NCBI RefSeq assembly: GCF_020026455.1
Contig: NZ_JAHHQJ010000017.1
Span: forward strand, 1-64,000
Length of the DNA stretch: 64,000 nucleotides
From: Alistipes sp.
GTDB taxonomy: Bacteria > Bacteroidota > Bacteroidia > Bacteroidales > Rikenellaceae
Direction of reading: 5' to 3'
Positions 38,555 through 46,530 of this stretch are shown here, one piece after another (position 1 is the stretch's first letter; each line of letters opens with the position of its first letter). Under the pieces are notes generated by a model, which did not search any database, had not been told where the DNA came from, and saw nothing but the letters and a program-made list of their open reading frames with translations. Made by a program: the position numbers and the translations under genes.

Positions 38555-38602
38555 CTATCTGAAGGGAAGGTCGTTCGCCCCCCCCCGATACGGAAGCCGG
38601 CC

Positions 38603-39799
38603 TTATTTGATGATCACGGCGCGGTTGGCCTCCTGGTTATTCTCGTAAACATTGGCTGCGTTACCCTTGCCTTCGTAAGTCAGCTGTCGTGGGTTCACAC
38701 CGCACTTTACGAGGAAGTCGTAAACGCTCTTGGCGCGGTTCTCCGCAACACGCTTGTTGCCGGCAGCCGTACCCGTCTGCTGGTCGGCATGGCCCTCGAT
38801 CTTGTAGACCCGGTCTTTCGGACCGCTCTTGATCAGGTCGGCCATCAGCTCAAGGCGGGTCTTCTCCTTCGGCGTCAGCTTCGACATGCTGTAATCGTAG
38901 AAAATGATCGAAGTGGGGCTGAGCGTGTTCACCTTCCGTGCGGCTTCGGCTTCTGCGGCAGCCTGGGCAGCAGCGGCGGCAGCAGCTTTGGCAGCTTCGG
39001 CCTCGGCCTCGGCAGCCTTCAGTTTGTCGGTCAGGTCCGCATTCTCCGAACGGGCGGCTTCAAGGGCGGAATTGCCTGCAGCCACGGCTTCCTGGAAAGC
39101 ACGGATGTCATCGGCCGTATAGCCCGGGACACCACGCTCCCAGCCACGCTGGTTAAAGCGGTAGGTGACACCCACCGTAGCAGTAAATCCGAACAGGTAC
39201 GAACCGTCCAATGCCGCAGGACAAATATCCGACTCGGTGAGCAGGCCCTTGAGTTCGAGATTGAAATCGAAGGCCGGCGACAGGCGAAACTTGTTGAGCA
39301 GACCCGCCGTGAAGGCGAAGTCCTGGCGTGCACCGGAGGCATTCTCGCGCTGGCTGCGGTCCGTAAAGTTCGAAGCCATGTAACCGAAACCGGCAAACGG
39401 AACGGCATACCACACGCGGTCGTCACGGTAACCACCGATCCAGTTCGAGGCGTTAAGCATAAAATCCACATGTCCGAACATGTACGGCCACGTCATTTTG
39501 CCCATTTGGGGGTGGAAGTTATTGAACCATCCGCCCTGCAGCTGGGCACGGATACCGGCAATCGGATGCACCCATTTGGTCAGCGACAAGTTGCCCTCGA
39601 AACCAAAACGTTCGCCGCGGGGGCCAGAGTTATTACCGTTGGAAAAGGCCGTACCGGTTCCGAAACCGGCCGAAATCTCCCAATTATCCCAAAATCCGTT
39701 CGAAACAAACCCGGCAACGCTCGGTTTCTTCGGCGTTTCCTGGGCAAATACAGCAGAGGCGAATGCCACAAGCAAAAAAGCAAAGAAAGTTTTTTTCAT
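38603..39799 (-). CDS. OmpA-family outer membrane protein with coiled-coil linker
   Basis: 398 residues. The signal peptide MKKTFFAFLLVAFASAVFAQ is followed by an eight-stranded-barrel-like N-domain to about residue 220. An Ala/Glu coiled coil spans about 232-280 (AEAEAEAAKAAAAAAAQ). The C-terminal OmpA peptidoglycan-binding domain includes IEGHADQQTGTAAGNKRVAENRA. It tethers the outer membrane to the cell wall. Promoter elements lie at 39835-39864 on the minus strand. Confidence 0.93.
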   Translation of the reverse strand: MKKTFFAFLLVAFASAVFAQETPKKPSVAGFVSNGFWDNWEISAGFGTGTAFSNGNNSGPRGERFGFEGNLSLTKWVHPIAGIRAQLQGGWFNNFHPQMGKMTWPYMFGHVDFMLNASNWIGGYRDDRVWYAVPFAGFGYMASNFTDRSQRENASGARQDFAFTAGLLNKFRLSPAFDFNLELKGLLTESDICPAALDGSYLFGFTATVGVTYRFNQRGWERGVPGYTADDIRAFQEAVAAGNSALEAARSENADLTDKLKAAEAEAEAAKAAAAAAAQAAAEAEAARKVNTLSPTSIIFYDYSMSKLTPKEKTRLELMADLIKSGPKDRVYKIEGHADQQTGTAAGNKRVAENRAKSVYDFLVKCGVNPRQLTYEGKGNAANVYENNQEANRAVIIK

Positions 39800-39834
39800 G
39801 TTATTTAACTTTTAATACATCTCAATACTCGCCG

Positions 39835-39864
39835 TAAAAATACGCATTTTTTCACAGAAAACAA
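39835..39864 (-). promoter_or_regulatory. promoter of the OmpA-family gene
   Basis: Minus strand: TTG 39864-39862, 19 bp, TATTTTTA 39842-39835. The predicted leader is about 30 nt. Confidence 0.62.
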
Positions 39865-39967
39865 CCAATGCCGATCAAAAAACAGGCAAAAGACTCCTTC
39901 GGGGCTCAAAAAACCCCGAAAAAGTGAGGATTAAGGCTTTTTGGAGTGCAAATCAAACGGGAAACCG

Positions 39968-42520
39968 TCAACCGCACTTGGAATAGCCGCACGACATGCA
40001 GGTCAGGCAGCCGTTCTGATAAGCCATATTCTCCTGGCCACAACTCGGGCATTTGCCCTTGGATTTCGTGCCGTCGACAATATACTGCTTCAAGGCACGG
40101 CATACTCCGGTCTTCCACGTGTTGATCGACTCGCTGTCCAGATGCAGGGACTCGATCAGCGTCACCGTCTTCTCGATCGGCATACCGTGGCGCAGCACTC
40201 CCGAAATAAGTTTGGCGTAGTTCCAGAACTCCTCGTTGAACAGGCGCGAAATGCCGCCGATGGTATTCGTGTAACCGTAGCGGTCGGTATACTGGAAATC
40301 ATAGCGTTTCGTACCGTCGGCCTCGCGGACCTTGATGATGAAGCCCTTCTTGATCTTCGGGGGAATGAACATGGCGTCCTCCTCGATCTTACCCGTGAAG
40401 ACCTCATAGGGACGGCCCTCCTGCAGACCCACGAAGGCAATCCAGTCCTCCGTGCCGTTTTTGAACCGCACGATGTCGGCAGGGATCGACTTGGGGCGCT
40501 TCTGCACCTCGCCGGGATGTCCCCCGCCCTTCTTTCCGTTCCTGGAGTTCTTCTCCAGCAGCACGCCGTCGCGGCAACCGTCGCGGTAGACCGTGACGCC
40601 CTTGCAGCCACACTCCCAGGCCGTGCGGTAGACATCGGCAACAAGCGCCTCCGAGACGTTGTTCGGCAGATTCACCGTCACCGAAATCGAATGGTCCACC
40701 CATTTCTGGATGGCGCCCTGCATCTTGACCTTGGCCACCCAGTCGATGTCGTTGGCCGTGGCTCCGTGGTAGGGCGACGCGGCGACCCATTCGTTCAGCT
40801 CGGCGTCGGAGATCGTCTCCAGTTTCGAGGTGTCGTAGCCGTTGGCCTCCAGCCACTTGACGAAATTATGATGGTAAACGTTATACTCCTGGAACTTTTC
40901 GCCCGTTTCGTCCTCGTAATCGACACGGGTGTCCACGTCCGAAGGATTGATCTTGCGGCGGCGCTTGTAGACAGTGCGGAACACCGGCTCGATGCCCGAA
41001 GTGGTCTGCGACATGAGCGATGTGGTGCCCGTGGGCGCGATGGTCAGCATGGCGATGTTGCGGCGTCCCACCTTCGTCATCTCTTCGTAGAGCGCCGGAT
41101 CGACCTCGCGGATACGGGCGATCATCGGGTTGTTCACCTCCTTCGCTGCGTCGTAAACCGGGAAGGCTCCGCGCTCGGCGGCCATCGTCACCGAAGCTCT
41201 GTAAGCCGACAGGGCGAGGTTCTTCTGCACCTCGACGGCGAAGTCGATCGCCTCCTGCGTGCCGTAGCGCAGCCCCAGCGCGGCGAGCATGTCGCCCTCG
41301 GCCGTGATACCCAGACCCGTCCGGCGGCCCTTGCGCGCCATTTCGCGGATCTTCTTCCAAAGCTCCAGTTCCACGCGGCGCACATCCAGATCTTCGGGGT
41401 CGGCGTCGATCTTCTCGATGATCAGCTCGACCTTCTCCAGTTCTAGATCGATGATGTCGTCCATCATGCGCATCGCCTTGCAGACGTGGTCGCGGAACTT
41501 GTCGAAATTGAATCTCGCATCGGCCTTGAACGGATTGTCCACATAGCTCAACAGGTTCAGGGCCAGCAGACGGCACGAATCGTAGGGACAGAGCGGGATC
41601 TCGCCGCAGGGATTGGTCGAAACCGTCACGAAGCCCTCGTCAGCATAGCAGTCGGGGATGCTTTCGCGGATGATCGTATCCCAGAACAGCACGCCCGGTT
41701 CGGCCGACTTCCACGCATTGTGGATGATCTTGTCCCAGAGTTTCCGTGCGTCGATATCCTGCTCGTATTTGGGATTGTCCGACTGGATCGGGAACTGCTG
41801 GTGGTATTTCTTACCCGCGAGGGCCGCACGCATGAAATCGTCGTCGATCTTGATCGAGACGTTGGCGCCCGTCACCTTGCCCGTGTCGACCTTGGCGTCG
41901 ATGAACCGCTCGGCATCGGGGTGTTTGATCGACAGTGAGAGCATCAGCGCACCGCGACGCCCGTCCTGCGCCACCTCGCGCGTCGAGTTCGAGTAACGTT
42001 CCATGAAGGGCACGATGCCCGTCGACGTGAGGGCCGAGTTGAGCACCGGGCTGCCCGTGGGGCGGATGTGCGAAAGATCGTGACCCACGCCGCCGCGGCG
42101 TTTCATCAGCTGGACCTGCTCCTCGTCCATGCGGAAAATGCCGCCGTAGGAGTCGGCGGGATGTCTGTGGCCGATGACGAAGCAGTTCGACAGCGACACC
42201 ACCTGGAAATTGTTGCCGATGCCGGTCATCGGACCGCCCTGGGGAATGACGTAGCGGAAATGGTCGAGCAGCGCGAAGACCTCCTCCTTCGAGAGCGAAT
42301 TGGGGTATTTTTGCTCGATGCGTTCGATTTCGGAAGCGATGCGCTCGTGCATCTCGCGCGGCGATTTCTCGTAGATGTTTCCGAAAGAGTCCTTGAGGGC
42401 ATATTTGCTGACCCACACCGTGGCGGCGAGGTCGTCCCCGTCGAAATACTTCTTCGACTCGGCAACCGCATCGTTGTAACCAACCTTCTGCGGCGTGTCG
42501 ACTTTGGTGACTTTTGACAT
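39968..42520 (-). CDS. nrdJ: adenosylcobalamin-dependent (class II) ribonucleoside-diphosphate reductase
   Basis: 850 residues. It reduces ribonucleotides to deoxyribonucleotides using vitamin B12 and is therefore oxygen-independent. Family features are VVSLSNCFVIG, the catalytic-site NPCGEIPLCPYDSC, APTGTTSLMSQTTSGIEPVF and the B12-type middle region. A C-terminal zinc-ribbon CPSCGQENMAYQNGCLTCMSCG holds the reducing cysteines. No cobalamin riboswitch is visible upstream. A DnaA box overlaps its probable promoter. Confidence 0.95.
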   Translation of the reverse strand: MSKVTKVDTPQKVGYNDAVAESKKYFDGDDLAATVWVSKYALKDSFGNIYEKSPREMHERIASEIERIEQKYPNSLSKEEVFALLDHFRYVIPQGGPMTGIGNNFQVVSLSNCFVIGHRHPADSYGGIFRMDEEQVQLMKRRGGVGHDLSHIRPTGSPVLNSALTSTGIVPFMERYSNSTREVAQDGRRGALMLSLSIKHPDAERFIDAKVDTGKVTGANVSIKIDDDFMRAALAGKKYHQQFPIQSDNPKYEQDIDARKLWDKIIHNAWKSAEPGVLFWDTIIRESIPDCYADEGFVTVSTNPCGEIPLCPYDSCRLLALNLLSYVDNPFKADARFNFDKFRDHVCKAMRMMDDIIDLELEKVELIIEKIDADPEDLDVRRVELELWKKIREMARKGRRTGLGITAEGDMLAALGLRYGTQEAIDFAVEVQKNLALSAYRASVTMAAERGAFPVYDAAKEVNNPMIARIREVDPALYEEMTKVGRRNIAMLTIAPTGTTSLMSQTTSGIEPVFRTVYKRRRKINPSDVDTRVDYEDETGEKFQEYNVYHHNFVKWLEANGYDTSKLETISDAELNEWVAASPYHGATANDIDWVAKVKMQGAIQKWVDHSISVTVNLPNNVSEALVADVYRTAWECGCKGVTVYRDGCRDGVLLEKNSRNGKKGGGHPGEVQKRPKSIPADIVRFKNGTEDWIAFVGLQEGRPYEVFTGKIEEDAMFIPPKIKKGFIIKVREADGTKRYDFQYTDRYGYTNTIGGISRLFNEEFWNYAKLISGVLRHGMPIEKTVTLIESLHLDSESINTWKTGVCRALKQYIVDGTKSKGKCPSCGQENMAYQNGCLTCMSCGYSKCG

Positions 42521-42636
42521 AATTATTTTCAGTCTATTATTTCTATATTTTTTCAGATTTCAGGGTACGCCCCGGCGGGCAAAACCCGATTCTACAAAAT
42601 TGCGGCTTTTCCAAAAAAAAAGCCAGCCGAAGGCGC

Positions 42637-42650
42637 CAAACTTATCCACA
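42637..42650 (-). promoter_or_regulatory. -7 element overlapped by a perfect DnaA box, upstream of nrdJ
   Basis: On the minus strand TGTGGATAAGTTTG contains TAAGTTTG (42644-42637), a good -7. It overlaps TTATCCACA (plus strand 42642-42650), the exact high-affinity DnaA box. No -33 at the right spacing is seen. Regulation by DnaA is inference, by analogy to E. coli nrdAB. Confidence 0.55.
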
Positions 42651-42668
42651 AAATATCTACAAAAGCGC

Positions 42669-42698
42669 AAAAAGAGCGCCCCAGATATCCGGAGCGCA
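42669..42698 (-). terminator. ridA terminator
   Basis: On the minus strand GCGCTCCGG pairs with CTGGGGCGC (two wobble pairs) around ATAT. TCTTTTT follows. Confidence 0.7.
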
Positions 42699-42718
42699 CC
42701 TTCGGACCGAAGGCGGAA

Positions 42719-43093
42719 TTATTTCACCGCCACAGCATCGATTTCGACCAGCGCCCCCATCGGCAGCGCTGCGACCTCATAGCACATGCGCGCCGGCATC
42801 TCCGAAGTGAAGAACTCGGCATAGACGCTGTTCATGGCGGCAAAATCGCCGATCGACTGCAACAGAACCGTGGTTTTCACCACGTCGGAATAATCGTATC
42901 CGGCTTCGCGCAGGATATGGCCGAGGTTGGTGAGCGACCGCCGCGTCTGGGCCTCGATGTCTTCGTCCATTTTTCCGGACGCGGCGTCGATCGGGAGCTG
43001 TCCCGAAACATAGAGCGCACCGCCAGCCTCGACGGCCTGCGAATAGGGACCCACGGCCTTGGGCGCGTGGGGAGAAGCGATGATGGTTTTCAT
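42719..43093 (-). CDS. RidA-family reactive intermediate deaminase
   Basis: 124 residues. The YjgF/YER057c/UK114 pattern is clear: PKAVGPYSQAVEAGGALYVSGQLPID, then TVLLQSIGDFAAMNSVYAEFF and the catalytic-Arg region ARMCYEVAALPMGALVEIDAVA. It hydrolyses 2-aminoacrylate-type enamines and protects PLP enzymes. The gene is upstream of nrdJ but separated by a terminator, so it is probably its own unit. Confidence 0.94.
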   Translation of the reverse strand: MKTIIASPHAPKAVGPYSQAVEAGGALYVSGQLPIDAASGKMDEDIEAQTRRSLTNLGHILREAGYDYSDVVKTTVLLQSIGDFAAMNSVYAEFFTSEMPARMCYEVAALPMGALVEIDAVAVK

Positions 43094-43257
43094 AAATCGT
43101 TATCTTGAAAATTATTTAAGTCTCCTGCTTCCGTCCGCCGTATCTGCGGGTTTCGGGCTGCGTTTACAGGCCTCTGACCCGCGAATCCCCGCCGAAAGCG
43201 GGGGCTTGCAGCGAAAATATAGGGTCCGGAAGATGTACAAAGGTATAATTAATTCCC

Positions 43258-43265
43258 TATATTTG
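43258..43265 (+). promoter_or_regulatory. -7 element of the META-domain lipoprotein gene
   Basis: TATATTTG is 24 nt before the ATG at 43290. The -33 element is weak. A CCCCGC-CGAAA-GCGGGG hairpin lies further upstream near 43186-43203. Confidence 0.58.
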
Positions 43266-43289
43266 CCACAGAATATAAATGGAAAAAAG

Positions 43290-43718
43290 ATGAAGATTTC
43301 ACTAAAAATTGCGATAGTAGCTGTCGTTGCGGCCTTTATGGCCGGATGCTGCAACTGCCGCTCCTACCAGAAAAAGACCCGCCGTCCGCTGGCGGAAACC
43401 GAGTGGCAGCTGATCCAGCTCGGCGGCAAGACGATCAAGCCCCAGGAGGGCAAATTCACCGTCACACTGCTCGCAGAAGGCAACCGCGTGACGGGTACTG
43501 GAGCCTGCAACAACCTGACAGGAAGCTACAAGACCGACGGGAAGCGCACGCTAAAGATCGAATCCCTGGGCTCGACGAAGATGGCCTGTCCGGACGGGGA
43601 GACGGAGGATGCGTTCATCCAAATGCTCGAATCGGTGACCCATTACGACATGGACGGCCCGATGTTGCTGCTGTTGAGCGACGGCAAACTGCGCGCCGTG
43701 TTCCAGGCAAAACCCTAA
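43290..43718 (+). CDS. META-domain (HslJ-like) lipoprotein
   Basis: 142 residues. The signal MKISLKIAIVAVVAAFMAGC ends in a lipobox, so Cys20 is probably lipidated. The META/DUF306 domain follows: TEWQLIQLGGKTIKP, VTGTGACNNLTGSYKTD, GSTKMACPDGETEDAF. HslJ relatives are linked to heat or novobiocin stress, but the molecular role is unknown. The start at 43290 is selected because the longer frame upstream precedes the promoter. Confidence 0.88.
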   Translation: MKISLKIAIVAVVAAFMAGCCNCRSYQKKTRRPLAETEWQLIQLGGKTIKPQEGKFTVTLLAEGNRVTGTGACNNLTGSYKTDGKRTLKIESLGSTKMACPDGETEDAFIQMLESVTHYDMDGPMLLLLSDGKLRAVFQAKP

Positions 43719-43737
43719 GGAGGGGGGGGGCAGCTAC

Positions 43738-43845
43738 GCCCTGCCGGGAGCAAGGTTCGGGCAGGCGGACAGAAGAAACACCTCCGCCGGGAGCAGACCT
43801 CGGACGGGCGGACAGAAGAAACACCTCCGCCGGGAGCAAGTTCTC
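43738..43845. repeat. 43-bp direct repeat after the META lipoprotein gene
   Basis: GGCGGACAGAAGAAACACCTC occurs at 43764 and 43807, embedded in a 43-bp unit with GCCGGGAGCA. A partial third unit is present. A G9 tract (43722-43730) lies between the stop codon and the repeats. Confidence 0.82.
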
Positions 43846-43865
43846 CCGCGGATTGCGCCCGAACA

Positions 43866-43905
43866 AAAAAACAGGGACCGACTTTCCAGTCGGCCCCTGT
43901 TTTTT
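43866..43905. terminator. bidirectional terminator between the META lipoprotein gene and mdh
   Basis: AAAAAACAGGG-CCGACT pairs with AGTCGG-CCCTGTTTTTT with one mismatch and a 4-nt loop. Confidence 0.9.
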
Positions 43906-43915
43906 GACGCTGTTC

Positions 43916-44914
43916 CTATTTCAGGTGCGGATTCAGGTGCCCCCACTCGGCAACGGGAGGCAGGATGCCCATCGCGATCACCTCGTCGCGCAGTTTGCAC
44001 AGGTGCTCGTAGCTCTCCGTGAGCTTCTTGTGCTCCGCGGCCGTGCCCTGCACGTTCTTATACGACACACCCTCCTTCGTGATCGTGGTCTCCATCGCCA
44101 TCAGGATGTGTTTGAACTCGTCGTTGTGGACGAATACGCCGGCGGGATAAGTGAACGGCTTGCCGCCCATTGCCGCAGCAATCATCGAGATCGAGACGTA
44201 GGCCGGGCTCTGGAACGACGAACGGCCGCGCAGGTCGATGATGTGCTTGCCGCCCTGGATGACCCGCTGCTGCAGGTCGGCCCAGTCTCCCTCGGGCATC
44301 TCCTTGCCGATCAGCTCCGAAAGGGGACGTCCGGCGACGAGCGTCGTCGAGGCGAAGACCGCCATCTGCTCGCCGTGGCCGCCGTAGGTGCGGCTGTTGC
44401 GGATCTCATCGGGCGAGATCTTGAAATACTTGGCCAGCTCCGAACGCAGGCGCGTGGAGTCCAGCGCCGCGAGGGTCGAGACCTGCGAAGGCCTCAACCC
44501 CGCATAGATCAGCGTGATCAGACCCGTGATGTCGGCCGGATTGAAGACCACCACAACGTGTTTCACATCCGGGCAGAAGGTCTTGATATCCTTGCCGAAC
44601 TGCTCGGCGATTTGGGCGTTGCCTTTCAGCAGGTCTTCGCGCGTCATGCCCGCCTTGCGGGCCGCGCCGCCCGACGAGACGACGTAGGCCGCATCGGTCA
44701 GCGCCTCGCGGATATCGGTCGTCCACGTGATATTCACCCCCTCGAAAGCGCAGTGGTAAAGCTCCTCGGCCACTCCTTCGAGCGCCGGGCCATAGGGATC
44801 GTAAAGGCAGATGTTCGGCGTCAGGCGCATCATCAGCGCCGTCTGGGCCATGTTCGAGCCGATCATGCCGGCCGCGCCCACGATGGTGAGTTTTTCGTTC
44901 GTTACAAAATCCAT
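43916..44914 (-). CDS. mdh: malate dehydrogenase (Bacteroidota type)
   Basis: 332 residues. The Rossmann motif is IVGAAGMIGSNMAQ, followed by YDPYGPALEGVAEEL and VSSGGAARKAGMTREDLL. The active-site region is TYGGHGEQMAVFASTT with the catalytic His. It interconverts malate and oxaloacetate. With the fumarase 4 kb away it forms part of the reductive branch to succinate used by anaerobic Bacteroidales; that pathway role is inference. Confidence 0.94.
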   Translation of the reverse strand: MDFVTNEKLTIVGAAGMIGSNMAQTALMMRLTPNICLYDPYGPALEGVAEELYHCAFEGVNITWTTDIREALTDAAYVVSSGGAARKAGMTREDLLKGNAQIAEQFGKDIKTFCPDVKHVVVVFNPADITGLITLIYAGLRPSQVSTLAALDSTRLRSELAKYFKISPDEIRNSRTYGGHGEQMAVFASTTLVAGRPLSELIGKEMPEGDWADLQQRVIQGGKHIIDLRGRSSFQSPAYVSISMIAAAMGGKPFTYPAGVFVHNDEFKHILMAMETTITKEGVSYKNVQGTAAEHKKLTESYEHLCKLRDEVIAMGILPPVAEWGHLNPHLK

Positions 44915-45110
44915 AGTGTTGTTATTTTATTGAAACCTCAAATTCGTTCTCTCCTCCTTGCATCCGGCCGACGGTTGCCGGCGATTGCCGGCGGTTATTA
45001 GCGGCGGCCGTCAAGATCGCATCTTTCATTTTATCGGCACGGCGCGAAAGCCGGATCAAAAAGTCCCGAAACAGCCCGTCGATCCCAAAACGCGTACCCA
45101 AGCGGGCCGG

Positions 45111-45707
45111 CTACTCGATCTCCCGGCGGTTCATCAGCGCGTGGGTGATCGTCAATTCGTCGACATACTCCAGTTCGTCGCCAAAACCGATACCCCGCGC
45201 AATCGACGTAACCTTCAGCCCCGGAAACTGCCGCAGGCGGTTCATCAGGTAGAAAAGCGTCGTCTCCCCCTCGACCGAAGTCGAGATGGCGAGGATCACC
45301 TCCTTCACCCCGCCGCGGGCAATCCGCTCACACAGCAGGTCGATCTTCAGATCCGAGGGCGAGATGCCCTGCATGGGCGAGATGACGCCGCCCAGCACGT
45401 GGTACAGACCCCGGTACTGGCGCGTATTCTCGACCGACAGCACATCGGCCACCTGCTCCACGACGCAGATCGTCGCATGGTCCCGTTCCCGATCGGAGCA
45501 GATCGGGCACACCTCCTCGTCGGAGAGGTTGTTGCACTGCGAGCAGTAGCGGATCTCGTTGCGGAACCGGTCGATGCTCTCCGTCATCTCGGCCACCGAA
45601 TCCCGCTCCATGCGCAGGATGTGGATGGCCAGGCGCAACGCCGTGCGGCGCCCCACTCCCGGGAGCTTCGAAAGCTCGCCGACGACATCCCGTAAAAGCT
45701 TCGACAT
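45111..45707 (-). CDS. recR: recombination protein RecR
   Basis: 198 residues. A helix-hairpin-helix (LPGVGRRTALRLAIHIL), the four-Cys zinc finger (CSQCNNLSDEEVCPIC) and the Toprim domain (VVEQVADVLSVENTRQY) are in the usual order. With RecF and RecO it loads RecA at gaps. The ATG immediately follows the batE stop, so it is the last gene of a batD-batE-recR operon. Confidence 0.96.
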   Translation of the reverse strand: MSKLLRDVVGELSKLPGVGRRTALRLAIHILRMERDSVAEMTESIDRFRNEIRYCSQCNNLSDEEVCPICSDRERDHATICVVEQVADVLSVENTRQYRGLYHVLGGVISPMQGISPSDLKIDLLCERIARGGVKEVILAISTSVEGETTLFYLMNRLRQFPGLKVTSIARGIGFGDELEYVDELTITHALMNRREIE

Positions 45708-46526
45708 CTAAATCGTTTCGACGGTTTTACATTCAAGCCACCCCTTCTTGCCGTCGGCAATGGTGACCTCGCACCAGTTGTCGAGGCGGTTGGTGATCTC
45801 GACGAGTGTACCCTCGTGCAGCACGAAGAGGTCGGTCGCCGACTTGTCGGGCGAACTCTTCACGGCCGTCGAGGACGTCATCACGACGGCCTGCGTGTCG
45901 TCGAGCATCTCGCGCCGCTCGCCCAAGGCGAACCAGCCGGTGAGCACGAATACCGCCGCAGCGACAAGGGTGCCGTAGAACCCCGCCTTGCGCAACGACA
46001 AACGCTGTGCCAGCAGGTAGGCCAGGAACAGCGCCAGGGCGCAGACCAGCGCCGCAAGCGAGAAGATGCTCCACGCCGTACAGCTCATCAGGCGGCGCAT
46101 GCCGCGCATCCATTCGGTGACGAAAAATTCGGGGATCTGCTCGATGTTGTCCTTCGTGCGGGCCTCGGCAACACTCAGATTATAGCGGATGTCGTCGTTG
46201 CCGGGGGCCAGCCGCAAGGCCCGGTGGTAGAAAAGTATCGCCTTGCCCAGCCGACCCTCCTTAAAACAGGCGTTGGCCAGGTTGTAGTAGAGTTTCATGG
46301 AACTCAATCCGCGGGCGAGAATCTGCTCGTAGAACTCCGCGGCGGCGTGGAAGTCGCCATTGATATAGGCCGTGTTGGCGCGGTCCCACAACCGTTCGGG
46401 CGATGCCTCGGCAACGGGTGCCTCAGCAGCCGCCCCGGCAGGCTGCGCCAGCGTGTCGGCCCCCTCCTGCGCATGCGCGCAGAAAACCCCGGACAGCAGG
46501 ATCAGGATCAGGATCAATCGTTTCAT
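45708..46526 (-). CDS. batE: BatE-like TPR and SH3 protein
   Basis: 272 residues. The signal peptide MKRLILILILLSGVFCAHAQ is followed by two TPR units at about 45-115 (ANTAYINGDFHAAAEFYEQIL, ANACFKEGRLGKAILFYHRAL). Two membrane segments lie at about 150-200. A bacterial SH3-like domain is at about 210-272 (AVKSSPDKSATDLFVLHEGTLVEI, GWLECKTVETI). This is the Bacteroidota BatE arrangement; Bat proteins are linked to aerotolerance and envelope stress. It is 4 nt from batD and abuts recR. Confidence 0.88.
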   Translation of the reverse strand: MKRLILILILLSGVFCAHAQEGADTLAQPAGAAAEAPVAEASPERLWDRANTAYINGDFHAAAEFYEQILARGLSSMKLYYNLANACFKEGRLGKAILFYHRALRLAPGNDDIRYNLSVAEARTKDNIEQIPEFFVTEWMRGMRRLMSCTAWSIFSLAALVCALALFLAYLLAQRLSLRKAGFYGTLVAAAVFVLTGWFALGERREMLDDTQAVVMTSSTAVKSSPDKSATDLFVLHEGTLVEITNRLDNWCEVTIADGKKGWLECKTVETI

Positions 46527-46530
46527 ATCA

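Noticed and set aside
42521..42718. cobalamin riboswitch upstream of the B12-dependent RNR
   Set aside because: No B12-box or aptamer-like conserved segments are visible, and the region is short and AT-rich.
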